Part shown: positions 1 through 6,483 of the stretch, piece after piece
Layout: each line of letters begins with the position of its first letter
Numbering within the stretch: the first letter of the stretch is position 1
Source: Marinobacter sp. ATCH36
GTDB taxonomy: Bacteria > Pseudomonadota > Gammaproteobacteria > Pseudomonadales > Oleiphilaceae
NCBI RefSeq assembly: GCF_023555055.1
Contig: NZ_JAMJPL010000007.1
Location: 62,001-126,000 of the forward strand
Direction of reading: 5' to 3'
DNA: 64,000 nucleotides
Position numbers and translations under genes: made by a program
The notes under the pieces: model-generated
Database searches by the model: none
Told to the model about the DNA's origin: nothing
What the model saw: the letters and a program-made list of their open reading frames with translations, nothing else

Positions 1-370
1 CGGCCAGGGAGTGATCCACGATGAGCTGAGTGGGAACCACAGGATTGACCTTGGCCGGGTCACCGCCCTTCTCTTTGATGGCGTCACGCAGGCCGGCAAG
101 ATCCACCAGGGCAGTCTGGCCGAGGATGTCGTGGCAGACCACCCGCGCCGGGTACCAGGGAAAGTCCAGGTCCCGCTTGCGCTCGATCAGCTGCTTCAGG
201 GAGTCCGTCAGCGCCTCCGGAACGCAGCGGCGAACCAGCTGCTCCGCCAGGATTTTGGAGGTGTACGGAAGTTTGTCATACGCGCCAGGCTGGATGTCCT
301 CCACGGCCTGGCGGGTGTCGAAATAGTCCAGGTCGGTGCCTGGGAGGGGTTTGCGGTAATCGTTGTTCAT
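1..370 (-). CDS. acnD: 2-methylcitrate dehydratase, Fe/S-dependent (AcnD), 5' part only
   Basis: AcnD dehydrates 2-methylcitrate to 2-methyl-aconitate in the methylcitrate cycle, usually together with the isomerase PrpF. About 123 N-terminal residues are present, beginning MNNDYRKPLPGTDLDYFD; the gene runs off the left edge. The start matches the family N-terminus, including the PGAYDKLPYTSKILAEQL stretch and the RRCVPE segment shared by aconitase-like AcnD proteins. The iron-sulfur cysteines lie outside the window. It is the last gene seen of the minus-strand gntR-prpB-prpC-acnD operon, 258 bp downstream of prpC. The methylcitrate operon context makes AcnD much more likely than a housekeeping aconitase. 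Confidence 0.93.
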   Translation of the reverse strand, partial: MNNDYRKPLPGTDLDYFDTRQAVEDIQPGAYDKLPYTSKILAEQLVRRCVPEALTDSLKQLIERKRDLDFPWYPARVVCHDILGQTALVDLAGLRDAIKEKGGDPAKVNPVVPTQLIVDHSLA

Positions 371-386
371 CGTTTTTTTGCTCCTA

Positions 387-619
387 GGGGTCAGACCCCG
401 CATGGGGTCTGACCCCATTTAAATTGACCAGGTCTGACTGGTGCTCCGGGGTCTGACCCCAATTAAATTGACCGGGTCTGACTAGTGGTGGGGCTGAGGC
501 CTGGTCAGTGTTTGTGGGGTCTGACCCCAAGGGGTCAGACCCCGGAGTAACATCTTAGGCCTGGTCAGTGTTTATGGGGTCTGACCCCGTTCGGGGTCAG
601 ACCCCGGAGTGAGACCTCA
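387..619. repeat. REP-like palindrome cluster with a tandem ~60-bp unit (acnD-prpC gap)
   Basis: The near-palindrome GGGGTCTGACCCC, or its complement GGGGTCAGACCCC, occurs at 387-399, 404-416, 448-460, 516-528, 531-543, 576-588 and 593-605. Adjacent opposite-facing copies form hairpins; 576-605 is a 13-bp-arm hairpin with a GTTC loop. A roughly 60-bp unit starting GGCCTGGTCAGTGTTT is tandemly repeated at 498-557 and 558-619. The cluster fills most of the acnD-prpC spacer and resembles REP/BIME-type elements. No REP-associated transposase gene is in the window. Confidence 0.85.
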
Positions 620-628
620 GGCCAACGG

Positions 629-1759
629 CTACGGCCGCTTATCAATCGGCACCCACTCCGCATGGTCCGGCCCGTCATAGTCGGCGCTGGGGCGGATGAT
701 GCGGTTGTTTTCGCGCTGTTCTTTGACGTGGGCGGTCCAGCCGGATACGCGGGACATCACGAAGATGGGGGTGAACAGTTCCGTGGGGATGCCCATGAAG
801 TGATAGGCCGAGGCGTGGAAGAAGTCGGCGTTGCAGAAGAGCTTCTTCTCGCGCCACATGACTTCTTCGCAGCGTACCGATACCGGGTACAGCACGGTGT
901 CGCCGACTTCGTTGGCCAGTTTTTCAGACCATTTCTTGATGATGGCGTTACGCGGGTCGGAGTCGCGGTAGATCGCGTGGCCAAAGCCCATGATCTTTTC
1001 CTTGCGCTCCAGCATGCCCATCAGGCCTTCTTCGGCTTCGTCCGGGGTTTTGAACTTCTGGATCAGTGCCATGGCCGCTTCGTTGGCGCCGCCATGCAGC
1101 GGGCCACGCAGGGTGCCGATGGCACCGGTGACACAGCTGTGGATGTCAGACAGCGTGGAGGCGCAGACGCGGGCGGTAAAGGTGGAGGCATTGAACTCGT
1201 GCTCGGCGTAGAGAATCAGAGACACGTTCATCACCCGCTCGTGCAGCTCGCTGGGCTTCTTGCCGTGGAGCAACTCGAGGAAATGCCCGCCGATGGAGTC
1301 CACGTCACTGGCTGTCTCAATACGCACGCCTTCATGGGCGAAGCGGTACCAGTAGGTAATAATGGCGGGGAACAGGGCCAGCATGCGGTCGATCTTGTCG
1401 TCCTGCTGACTGAAGTCGGTTTCGGTTTCCAGGTTGCCCAGCATGGAGCAGCCAGTGCGCATGACGTCCATAGGGTGGGCGTTTTTGGGGATATGCTCCA
1501 GCACCGACTTCACTGCGTATGGCAATTCGCGCAGGCTGGCTAGTTTTTGCTTATAGGCGTCCAGTTCCTGGCGATTGGGCAACTTGCCGCGCAGCAACAG
1601 GTAGGCGATTTCCTCGAACTGGGCGTGTTCGGCCAGGTCGCTGATGTCATAACCGCGATAGGTCAGGCCAGTGCCGGACTGGCCGACGGTACAAAGTGAT
1701 GTTACGCCGGCTACCTGGCCGCGAAGGCCTGCGCCGCCTAGTTTTTTTGCTTCGCTCAT
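629..1759 (-). CDS. prpC: 2-methylcitrate synthase (PrpC)
   Basis: Condenses propionyl-CoA with oxaloacetate to 2-methylcitrate and CoA. The 376-aa product belongs to the citrate synthase superfamily. The N-terminus (GLRGQVAGVTSLCTVGQSG, then LTYRGYDISDLA) is typical of PrpC. Catalytic signatures are visible: GPLHGGANEA, GFGHAIYRDSDPR and the Asp-containing CNADFF. I chose the ATG at 1759 (MSEAKKLGG). The reading frame is open further upstream to 1864, but that extension translates the repeat elements, and GGAGAACC just before 1759 is a good ribosome binding site. The gene sits between prpB and acnD on the minus strand. Confidence 0.95.
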   Translation of the reverse strand: MSEAKKLGGAGLRGQVAGVTSLCTVGQSGTGLTYRGYDISDLAEHAQFEEIAYLLLRGKLPNRQELDAYKQKLASLRELPYAVKSVLEHIPKNAHPMDVMRTGCSMLGNLETETDFSQQDDKIDRMLALFPAIITYWYRFAHEGVRIETASDVDSIGGHFLELLHGKKPSELHERVMNVSLILYAEHEFNASTFTARVCASTLSDIHSCVTGAIGTLRGPLHGGANEAAMALIQKFKTPDEAEEGLMGMLERKEKIMGFGHAIYRDSDPRNAIIKKWSEKLANEVGDTVLYPVSVRCEEVMWREKKLFCNADFFHASAYHFMGIPTELFTPIFVMSRVSGWTAHVKEQRENNRIIRPSADYDGPDHAEWVPIDKRP

Positions 1760-1783
1760 CGTTGGTTCTCCCGGATGTTTCTC

Positions 1784-1926
1784 CGGGGTCAGATCCTTTC
1801 GGGTCTGACCCCATTGGCATGTTAGCGGGTTCTCGGGGTCTGACCCTTTGGGGTCTGACCCCATTTATATTGGCCTGTTAGCGGGTCAGTAGATTTGGGG
1901 TCTGACCCCGTTCGGGGTCAGACCCC
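1784..1926. repeat. REP-like palindrome cluster (prpC-prpB gap)
   Basis: GGGGTC(A/T)GACCCC-type units occur at 1784-1811 (imperfect hairpin), 1835-1846, 1850-1862, 1897-1909 and 1914-1926. The last two form the same 30-bp hairpin with GTTC loop seen at 576-605 and 2944-2973. A short direct repeat GTTAGCGGGT (near 1821 and 1878) accompanies the units. The hairpin ends five bases from the prpB stop codon, so it lies immediately 3' of prpB on the transcript. Confidence 0.85.
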
Positions 1927-1930
1927 TGAA

Positions 1931-2815
1931 TCAGACCCCGCGCCGAAACAACTCATCCAGCTTCTGTTCGAAGTCGTGGTAGTTGAGGAAATCGTAAAGT
2001 TCCATGCGCGTTTGCATCAGGTCAACCACGTCTTTTTGGTCGCCTTTTTCGAGGATGTTTTCGTACACCGTCAGCGCGGCTTTGTTCATGGCGCGGAAGG
2101 CGCTTAGTGGGTAGAGCACCATACCGGCGCCGGCTTCTGCAAGTTCTTTGCGGTTGTACAGCGGTGTGGCGCCGAATTCGGTGATGTTGGCCAGTACTGG
2201 CACGTCCAGCGCTTCGGAGAAGGCTTTGTAGTGTTCCAGTTCGGTGACGGCTTCGGCGAAGATGCCGTCGGCGCCGGCTTCGATGCAGGCTTTAGCGCGT
2301 TCGATGGCAGCTTCAAGGCCTTCTTTCTGGAAGGCGTCGGTGCGGGCCATGATAAAGAAGTCGTCGTCTTCCCGGGCATCCACCGCGGCCTTGATGCGGT
2401 CGACCATTTCTTCCTGGGACACGATCTCCTTGTTGGGGCGATGGCCACAGCGCTTCTGGGCGACCTGGTCTTCAATATGAACGGCAGCCGCGCCGGCGCG
2501 TTCCATTTCCTTAATGGTGCGGCCGATATTGAACGCCCCACCCCAGCCGGTGTCGATGTCTACCAGCAGCGGAACGTCGGTGGCTGCGGTGATACGACGG
2601 ACATCTTCCACCACATCGTTCATGGTCGTCATGCCCAGATCCGGCAGGCCGTAGGAAGCGTTTGCCACACCACCGCCGGACAGATAGATGGCCTGATGAC
2701 CGACCTTCTCCGCCATCATGGCGGTGTAGGCGTTGATGGTGCCCACGATCTGGAGTGGGTGGTTTTCTTTCAGGGCTTTGCGGAAGCGTGCGCCTGGGGA
2801 TGTTTTTTTGGTCAT
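1931..2815 (-). CDS. prpB: 2-methylisocitrate lyase (PrpB)
   Basis: Cleaves 2-methylisocitrate to pyruvate and succinate, the last step of the methylcitrate cycle. The 294-aa product has the isocitrate lyase/PEP mutase fold: Mg-binding DID motif around residues 86-88 (VDIDTGWGG), and the lyase signature KRCGHR at 121-126 with the catalytic Cys123. Length equals the usual PrpB length. It is the second gene of the gntR-prpB-prpC-acnD operon. Palindromic repeats occupy the gaps on both sides. Assignment as PrpB rather than another ICL-family lyase rests on the KRCGHR motif and on adjacency to prpC. Confidence 0.96.
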   Translation of the reverse strand: MTKKTSPGARFRKALKENHPLQIVGTINAYTAMMAEKVGHQAIYLSGGGVANASYGLPDLGMTTMNDVVEDVRRITAATDVPLLVDIDTGWGGAFNIGRTIKEMERAGAAAVHIEDQVAQKRCGHRPNKEIVSQEEMVDRIKAAVDAREDDDFFIMARTDAFQKEGLEAAIERAKACIEAGADGIFAEAVTELEHYKAFSEALDVPVLANITEFGATPLYNRKELAEAGAGMVLYPLSAFRAMNKAALTVYENILEKGDQKDVVDLMQTRMELYDFLNYHDFEQKLDELFRRGV

Positions 2816-2845
2816 GGTGTTGGCCTCTTTTGTTTGGTCTGTCCC

Positions 2846-2973
2846 GGGGTCTGTCCCCGAACGGGGACTGACCCCAGTGAATTGACAAATTGTCGGTTTG
2901 GTTGGGGACTGACCCCGTGTCCTGATGAATTGTCAGTATGTTTGGGGTCTGACCCCGTTCGGGGTCAGACCCC
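2846..2973. repeat. REP-like palindrome cluster (prpB-gntR gap)
   Basis: Units at 2846-2858 (GGGGTCTGTCCCC), 2863-2875 and 2904-2916 (both GGGGACTGACCCC), 2944-2956 and 2961-2973. The final pair is the 30-bp hairpin identical to those at 576-605 and 1897-1926 and ends one base before the gntR stop codon. The first three are variants with an internal base change that keeps pairing between partners at 2846-2858 and 2863-2875. AATTGTCAGT/AATTGTCGGT-like direct repeats separate the units. Confidence 0.82.
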
Positions 2974-2974
2974 T

Positions 2975-3655
2975 TTAGACCCCCGCAGTCCCGTTCTGGA
3001 TCCTCTTTTCTATATTCTTCCTGGCCGCATTAATGTGGCGTTTCATCAGGAATTCTGCCAGTTCGCCGTCGCGTTGGGCTATGGCTTCTGCGATTCTTCG
3101 GTGTTCTCCCAGGGCCATGTGGGGCCGGCCGGAGGAGGTGCTTAGGCGATATCGGTACATCCGGACCATATAGTAAAGATCACCCAGCAGCATTTGCGCG
3201 AGTTTTGTGTTGCGGCTGCCGGTGGCGATGCGGTGGTGGAAGTCGTAATCGCCTTCGGCCTGGTAGTAGGCCTGGCCCTGGGCTTCTTCGATCATTTTTT
3301 CGTGGCTGTCGAGGGTGGCCTGGAGGTCGGCGATTTCTTCGTCGGTCATGCGTTCGGCGGCCTGGCGAGCGGCGAGGCCTTCCATGGTCTCGCGGATGCG
3401 GTACAGCTCCAGGAGTTCTTCGGCGCTTACGGAGACGACTTTTACCCCGGCATGGGGCCGGCGGACCAGTAGTCCACGGGATTCCAGACGGCCCAGGGCT
3501 TCCCTGAGAGGCCCGCGGGTAAGGTTGAAACGGGAGCAGAGCTCCACCTCGCCTATTTTCTCGCCAGGGGCGAGGTCACCTTTTACGATCGCTGTTTGCA
3601 GACAATCAAAGGCTTCGTCGGCACGGGTGTAGGTTTGGGTGGCTGCTTCAGACAT
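2975..3655 (-). CDS. GntR-family (FCD/FadR-type) regulator of the methylcitrate operon
   Basis: A 226-aa transcription regulator. Residues about 10-78 form a winged helix-turn-helix (EVELCSRFNLTRGPLREALGRL is the recognition region, with the GntR-typical RGPLREAL). Residues about 85-215 form an all-helical FCD ligand domain with the usual metal ligands in YDFHHRIA, GEHRRIAEAI and KRHINAARK. It is the first gene of a co-directional unit with prpB, prpC and acnD, so it probably represses that unit and responds to a methylcitrate-cycle intermediate; the ligand is inferred. Three TTGT-NN-ACA sites lie directly upstream, one touching the -35 box, which points to autoregulation. Confidence 0.9.
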   Translation of the reverse strand: MSEAATQTYTRADEAFDCLQTAIVKGDLAPGEKIGEVELCSRFNLTRGPLREALGRLESRGLLVRRPHAGVKVVSVSAEELLELYRIRETMEGLAARQAAERMTDEEIADLQATLDSHEKMIEEAQGQAYYQAEGDYDFHHRIATGSRNTKLAQMLLGDLYYMVRMYRYRLSTSSGRPHMALGEHRRIAEAIAQRDGELAEFLMKRHINAARKNIEKRIQNGTAGV

Positions 3656-3657
3656 TT

Positions 3658-3669
3658 TTTGTCAACAAT
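3658..3669. promoter_or_regulatory. Operator-like site 1 for the GntR regulator
   Basis: TTTGTCAACAAT, matching ATTGTNNACAAT, the dyad typical of FCD-type GntR regulators. It lies between the predicted transcription start and the gntR ATG at 3655. Confidence 0.6.
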
Positions 3670-3688
3670 AGTGACTTTAATTGCCGGA

Positions 3689-3717
3689 AATTTACGCCCA
3701 TCTATCGTTATTGTCAA
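3689..3717 (-). promoter_or_regulatory. Sigma-70 promoter of gntR-prpBC-acnD
   Basis: On the minus strand a perfect -35 box TTGACA (3717-3712) is followed after exactly 17 bp by TAAATT (3694-3689). Transcription would start near 3682, about 27 bases before the gntR ATG. The -35 box is embedded in operator-like site 2. Confidence 0.6.
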
Positions 3718-3721
3718 CAAT
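3710..3721. promoter_or_regulatory. Operator-like site 2 for the GntR regulator
   Basis: ATTGTCAACAAT, the best dyad of the three. It covers the predicted -35 box, so occupancy should block RNA polymerase. Its centre is 52 bp from site 1 and 33 bp from site 3, close to five and three helical turns. Confidence 0.65.
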
Positions 3722-3742
3722 CCATAGATTAAGGATTAGCCA

Positions 3743-3754
3743 ATTGTTGACATG
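3743..3754. promoter_or_regulatory. Operator-like site 3 for the GntR regulator
   Basis: ATTGTTGACATG, a weaker match to the same dyad, upstream of the predicted promoter and only a few bases from the stop codon of the preceding permease gene. Confidence 0.5.
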
Positions 3755-3760
3755 ACACCC

Positions 3761-4897
3761 TCATTTACCTAACAACTCCCCCACCGCACGTAAATTACCG
3801 ACGTGGTCACACAGGGTTTTGATGATCATCAGCACCGGTGTCGCGATAATGAGCCCGACCGGACCCCAGAGCCACCCCCAGAACAACAGGCCGATGAAGA
3901 TAGCAATTTCGTTGAGGCTGGAAACGCGGCTGGTGAGCATGGGGAGCAGCAGGTTACCCTGGATACTGGTTATCACCAGCGACACAGCGGCGACAAGTAT
4001 GGCCATATCGATAGTGCCAAACTGAATGAATGCAGCCACTCCGGTACCCGCCATCACCAGAAACGGCCCCAGATAAGGTACAACACTCGCCAGGCCGGCC
4101 ACCACGCCCCAGAAAACGGCCTGCTCCATCCCCAGGAAAAAAAACGCCAGCCAGGTGAAAAACCCCACAAACAAAGCGCCCAGCAGCATCACGAACAGGA
4201 AACGCCGCACCTGGCCGTGAAATTCGTTCATGATCCGTGCAGCCTTGCGCATGTCGCTGAATGCAGGCCCCGACAGTTTGACGACTTTGCGCTTATAGAG
4301 CCTCCCCGCCGCGAGCATGAAATACACCAGTAACAGTACGGAAAAAACCTGCGAAACAACCACCAGTATCGTTGAAGAACCCTCCATCAGGAATTTCCGG
4401 ATTTTGAACGGCTCGTCCACAACCCTGACTCGCATCACCTCAGGCTCGTCCTCCGACTCTTCATCACCCTTGGCGCTATCCTCGATCTTCTTGGCCACAT
4501 CCTGGGCCTTTTCCACGACACCTTCTTCCTTCGGAGCGGAGCGCGCTTCTTGACGCTGGAACTGCTCGATGGCCCAGGGGGCCTTTTCCAGTATGGCAAT
4601 GGTTTCCCGTTTCAGCGGTATGCTTGCGCCAACAATGGTGACCACCAGAATGATCAACATCAGTGCGGCGCCAAGGGGGCGGGGAATCCGGAATCTTTCC
4701 AGCCCGGACACCAGTGGGTCCAGGGCGTAACTGATGAGAATGGCTCCCACCAGGGGGACGAGTACCGCCTGGGCCCAGGAGATGAAATACAGCGCCGCGA
4801 CGGAGGTGAGGATAATCATCGCGGTATTGCGAACATTTATCCGCTCTATCAGGCTGCGTTCAGACACCCCCTCTGTTTCTATTTCCCGCTCTTCCAT
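3761..4897 (-). CDS. AI-2E family (PerM/YdiK-type) permease
   Basis: A 378-aa polytopic inner-membrane protein of the AI-2E transporter family (PF01594). Two N-terminal membrane spans are followed by a long charged loop (about residues 105-165, rich in Glu/Lys) and then a membrane block containing the family pattern VPYLGPFLVMAG and, near the C-terminus, GWLWGPVGLIIATP. Substrates of the family vary and cannot be read from sequence. It follows opgD with a 2-bp gap and is probably the last gene of the opg operon, which suggests an envelope or osmotic role. A second family member is at 31192-32262. Confidence 0.87.
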   Translation of the reverse strand: MEEREIETEGVSERSLIERINVRNTAMIILTSVAALYFISWAQAVLVPLVGAILISYALDPLVSGLERFRIPRPLGAALMLIILVVTIVGASIPLKRETIAILEKAPWAIEQFQRQEARSAPKEEGVVEKAQDVAKKIEDSAKGDEESEDEPEVMRVRVVDEPFKIRKFLMEGSSTILVVVSQVFSVLLLVYFMLAAGRLYKRKVVKLSGPAFSDMRKAARIMNEFHGQVRRFLFVMLLGALFVGFFTWLAFFFLGMEQAVFWGVVAGLASVVPYLGPFLVMAGTGVAAFIQFGTIDMAILVAAVSLVITSIQGNLLLPMLTSRVSSLNEIAIFIGLLFWGWLWGPVGLIIATPVLMIIKTLCDHVGNLRAVGELLGK

Positions 4898-4899
4898 AG

Positions 4900-6483
4900 C
4901 TACGCCCTCTCTTTCTGCGGCGGTGGCGTGTACTGGTAAAGCCAGGTTTCCGTAAGCACCTGTTCGCCCAGCCTCAATTGCAGCCGCAAGTCGATGGGCT
5001 CCAGTGAATTATCCGGGACCAGGTCAAACATGGCCCGGTACCCGTCAATGGAGGTCAGAGGGCGGGCCGAGGTAATTTCAACCCGGCCCCTACTGGCGGT
5101 GATCAGTGGCTCTACTTCTGCATCAGCGGACAGCAACGGCAGGGCACCACCGGCGAAATCCACGGCAAACCGCCAGGAAAAATAGTCTCGTTTCTGGCCA
5201 ATCACGCCTCCGATCCCGGTGCGTGTCGCCTGCACGGTAGCCAGTTTTTCGGGCTGTTTAGGTGGCTCTGCACCCCAGGTCAGGGTGTAGGCATACAGAT
5301 ACTCGTTGCCCGGTTCCAGCGGTTTTTCCGGGTTCCAGAAGGCAACGATATTGTCGAAAGTCTCATCTTTGGTGGGAATTTCAACTAGCATCACACTGCC
5401 ACTGCCCCACTCCCCATGAGGTTCCACCCAGGCACTGGGGCGCTTGTCATAAAACACGCCGTCGTCCTGGTAGTGGGCAAAATCCCGGTCGCGCTGAAGC
5501 AAGCCAAAGCCTCGCGGATTGTTGTCGACAAAACTGTTCACCCGCACGGATCTCGGGTTTACCAACGGTCGCCACAGCCATTCACCCTGCCCGTTATGAA
5601 CCGCCAGGCCATCGGAATCATGGATTTCCGGGCGCCAGTCGTTAGCCATGCGGCGATTGTTCTCTCCGGTCTGGTACATGCTGGTCAGCGGTGCCAGGCC
5701 TACCCGCTCCATGGGTTTGCGTGGGTACAAGGCCACGTCTACCTTCATGACCATGTCTCGCCCGGGGGTCATGGTGAATGCGTAGGCGCCAGTGGTGCTG
5801 GGGGAGTCCAGCAATGCGTAGACCACCATCCGATGACTGCCAGGCGCCGGCTTTTCCAGCCAGAACGCGGTAAATTGCGGAAATTCCTCTTCACGATTCA
5901 GGCCAGTGTCGATAGCCAGGCCCCTGGCGGAAAGGCCGTACTGCATATCGGAACCCACCGCGCGGAAGTAGCTGGCTCCCAGGAAGGCGGCCAGATCCCT
6001 TTCGTAATCGGTATGGAAATGCACCCGGAATCCGGCGTAGCCAAGATCCTCGGGCAGGTTACCCAGCGGCTCCTCGCCTTCGTAACGAAAGTAGCCTGGC
6101 CGATAAGCGAGTTCCCGGGCCTGGCCGTTTTCCAGCTCGTAAATGCGCACCGGCGACTTGAAATACAGGCCGAGGTGGAACAACTGAACCTGGAACGCGT
6201 TATCGTCCTTGCGCCAAAGGGCTTCTTCGGGGCGAAACCGAATGGCCTGATAGTCGTCCCATGACAGTTGTTTCAACGAGCCGGGCAAGCTCTCTTCTCC
6301 AGATCTCCAGGGTATGTCAGCCAGATTTCTGGCATGGCCTTTGAGCCAGCCATAGCTGAACGGGCGGGCCTCGCCCATCGCTTCTGCCTGCGTCTGCCGG
6401 CTAAACATCAGCACAGAGAGCGGCAGTGCCTGGGCGCCAGCAAGGGCCACGAAGGTTTTGATCAGTGTGCGTCTATCCATCAT
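4900..6483 (-). CDS. opgD: Periplasmic glucan biosynthesis protein OpgD (MdoD), Tat-exported
   Basis: A 527-aa protein of the MdoG/OpgD family that acts on osmoregulated periplasmic glucans in the periplasm. The N-terminus MMDRRTLIKTFVALAGAQAL is a twin-arginine signal peptide, which distinguishes OpgD from the Sec-exported OpgG. Family landmarks include DYQAIRFRPEEALWR near residue 75 and WLWRPLVNPRSVRVNSF in the middle. Its ATG overlaps the opgH stop codon (ATGA), so the two are translationally coupled. The family is paralogous to the opgG product at 8871-10421. Confidence 0.92.
   Translation of the reverse strand: MMDRRTLIKTFVALAGAQALPLSVLMFSRQTQAEAMGEARPFSYGWLKGHARNLADIPWRSGEESLPGSLKQLSWDDYQAIRFRPEEALWRKDDNAFQVQLFHLGLYFKSPVRIYELENGQARELAYRPGYFRYEGEEPLGNLPEDLGYAGFRVHFHTDYERDLAAFLGASYFRAVGSDMQYGLSARGLAIDTGLNREEEFPQFTAFWLEKPAPGSHRMVVYALLDSPSTTGAYAFTMTPGRDMVMKVDVALYPRKPMERVGLAPLTSMYQTGENNRRMANDWRPEIHDSDGLAVHNGQGEWLWRPLVNPRSVRVNSFVDNNPRGFGLLQRDRDFAHYQDDGVFYDKRPSAWVEPHGEWGSGSVMLVEIPTKDETFDNIVAFWNPEKPLEPGNEYLYAYTLTWGAEPPKQPEKLATVQATRTGIGGVIGQKRDYFSWRFAVDFAGGALPLLSADAEVEPLITASRGRVEITSARPLTSIDGYRAMFDLVPDNSLEPIDLRLQLRLGEQVLTETWLYQYTPPPQKERA

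Noticed and set aside
498-619. Possible CRISPR array
   Set aside because: Only two tandem units, with palindromes and no unique spacers, and no cas genes nearby; better explained as REP-like repeats.
662-1543. 293-aa plus-strand frame
   Set aside because: Antisense of prpC; composition is typical of a GC-rich shadow frame and there is no start signal.
1760-1864. N-terminal extension of PrpC
   Set aside because: The extended frame translates palindromic repeats and lies upstream of a good ribosome binding site and a family-consistent ATG.
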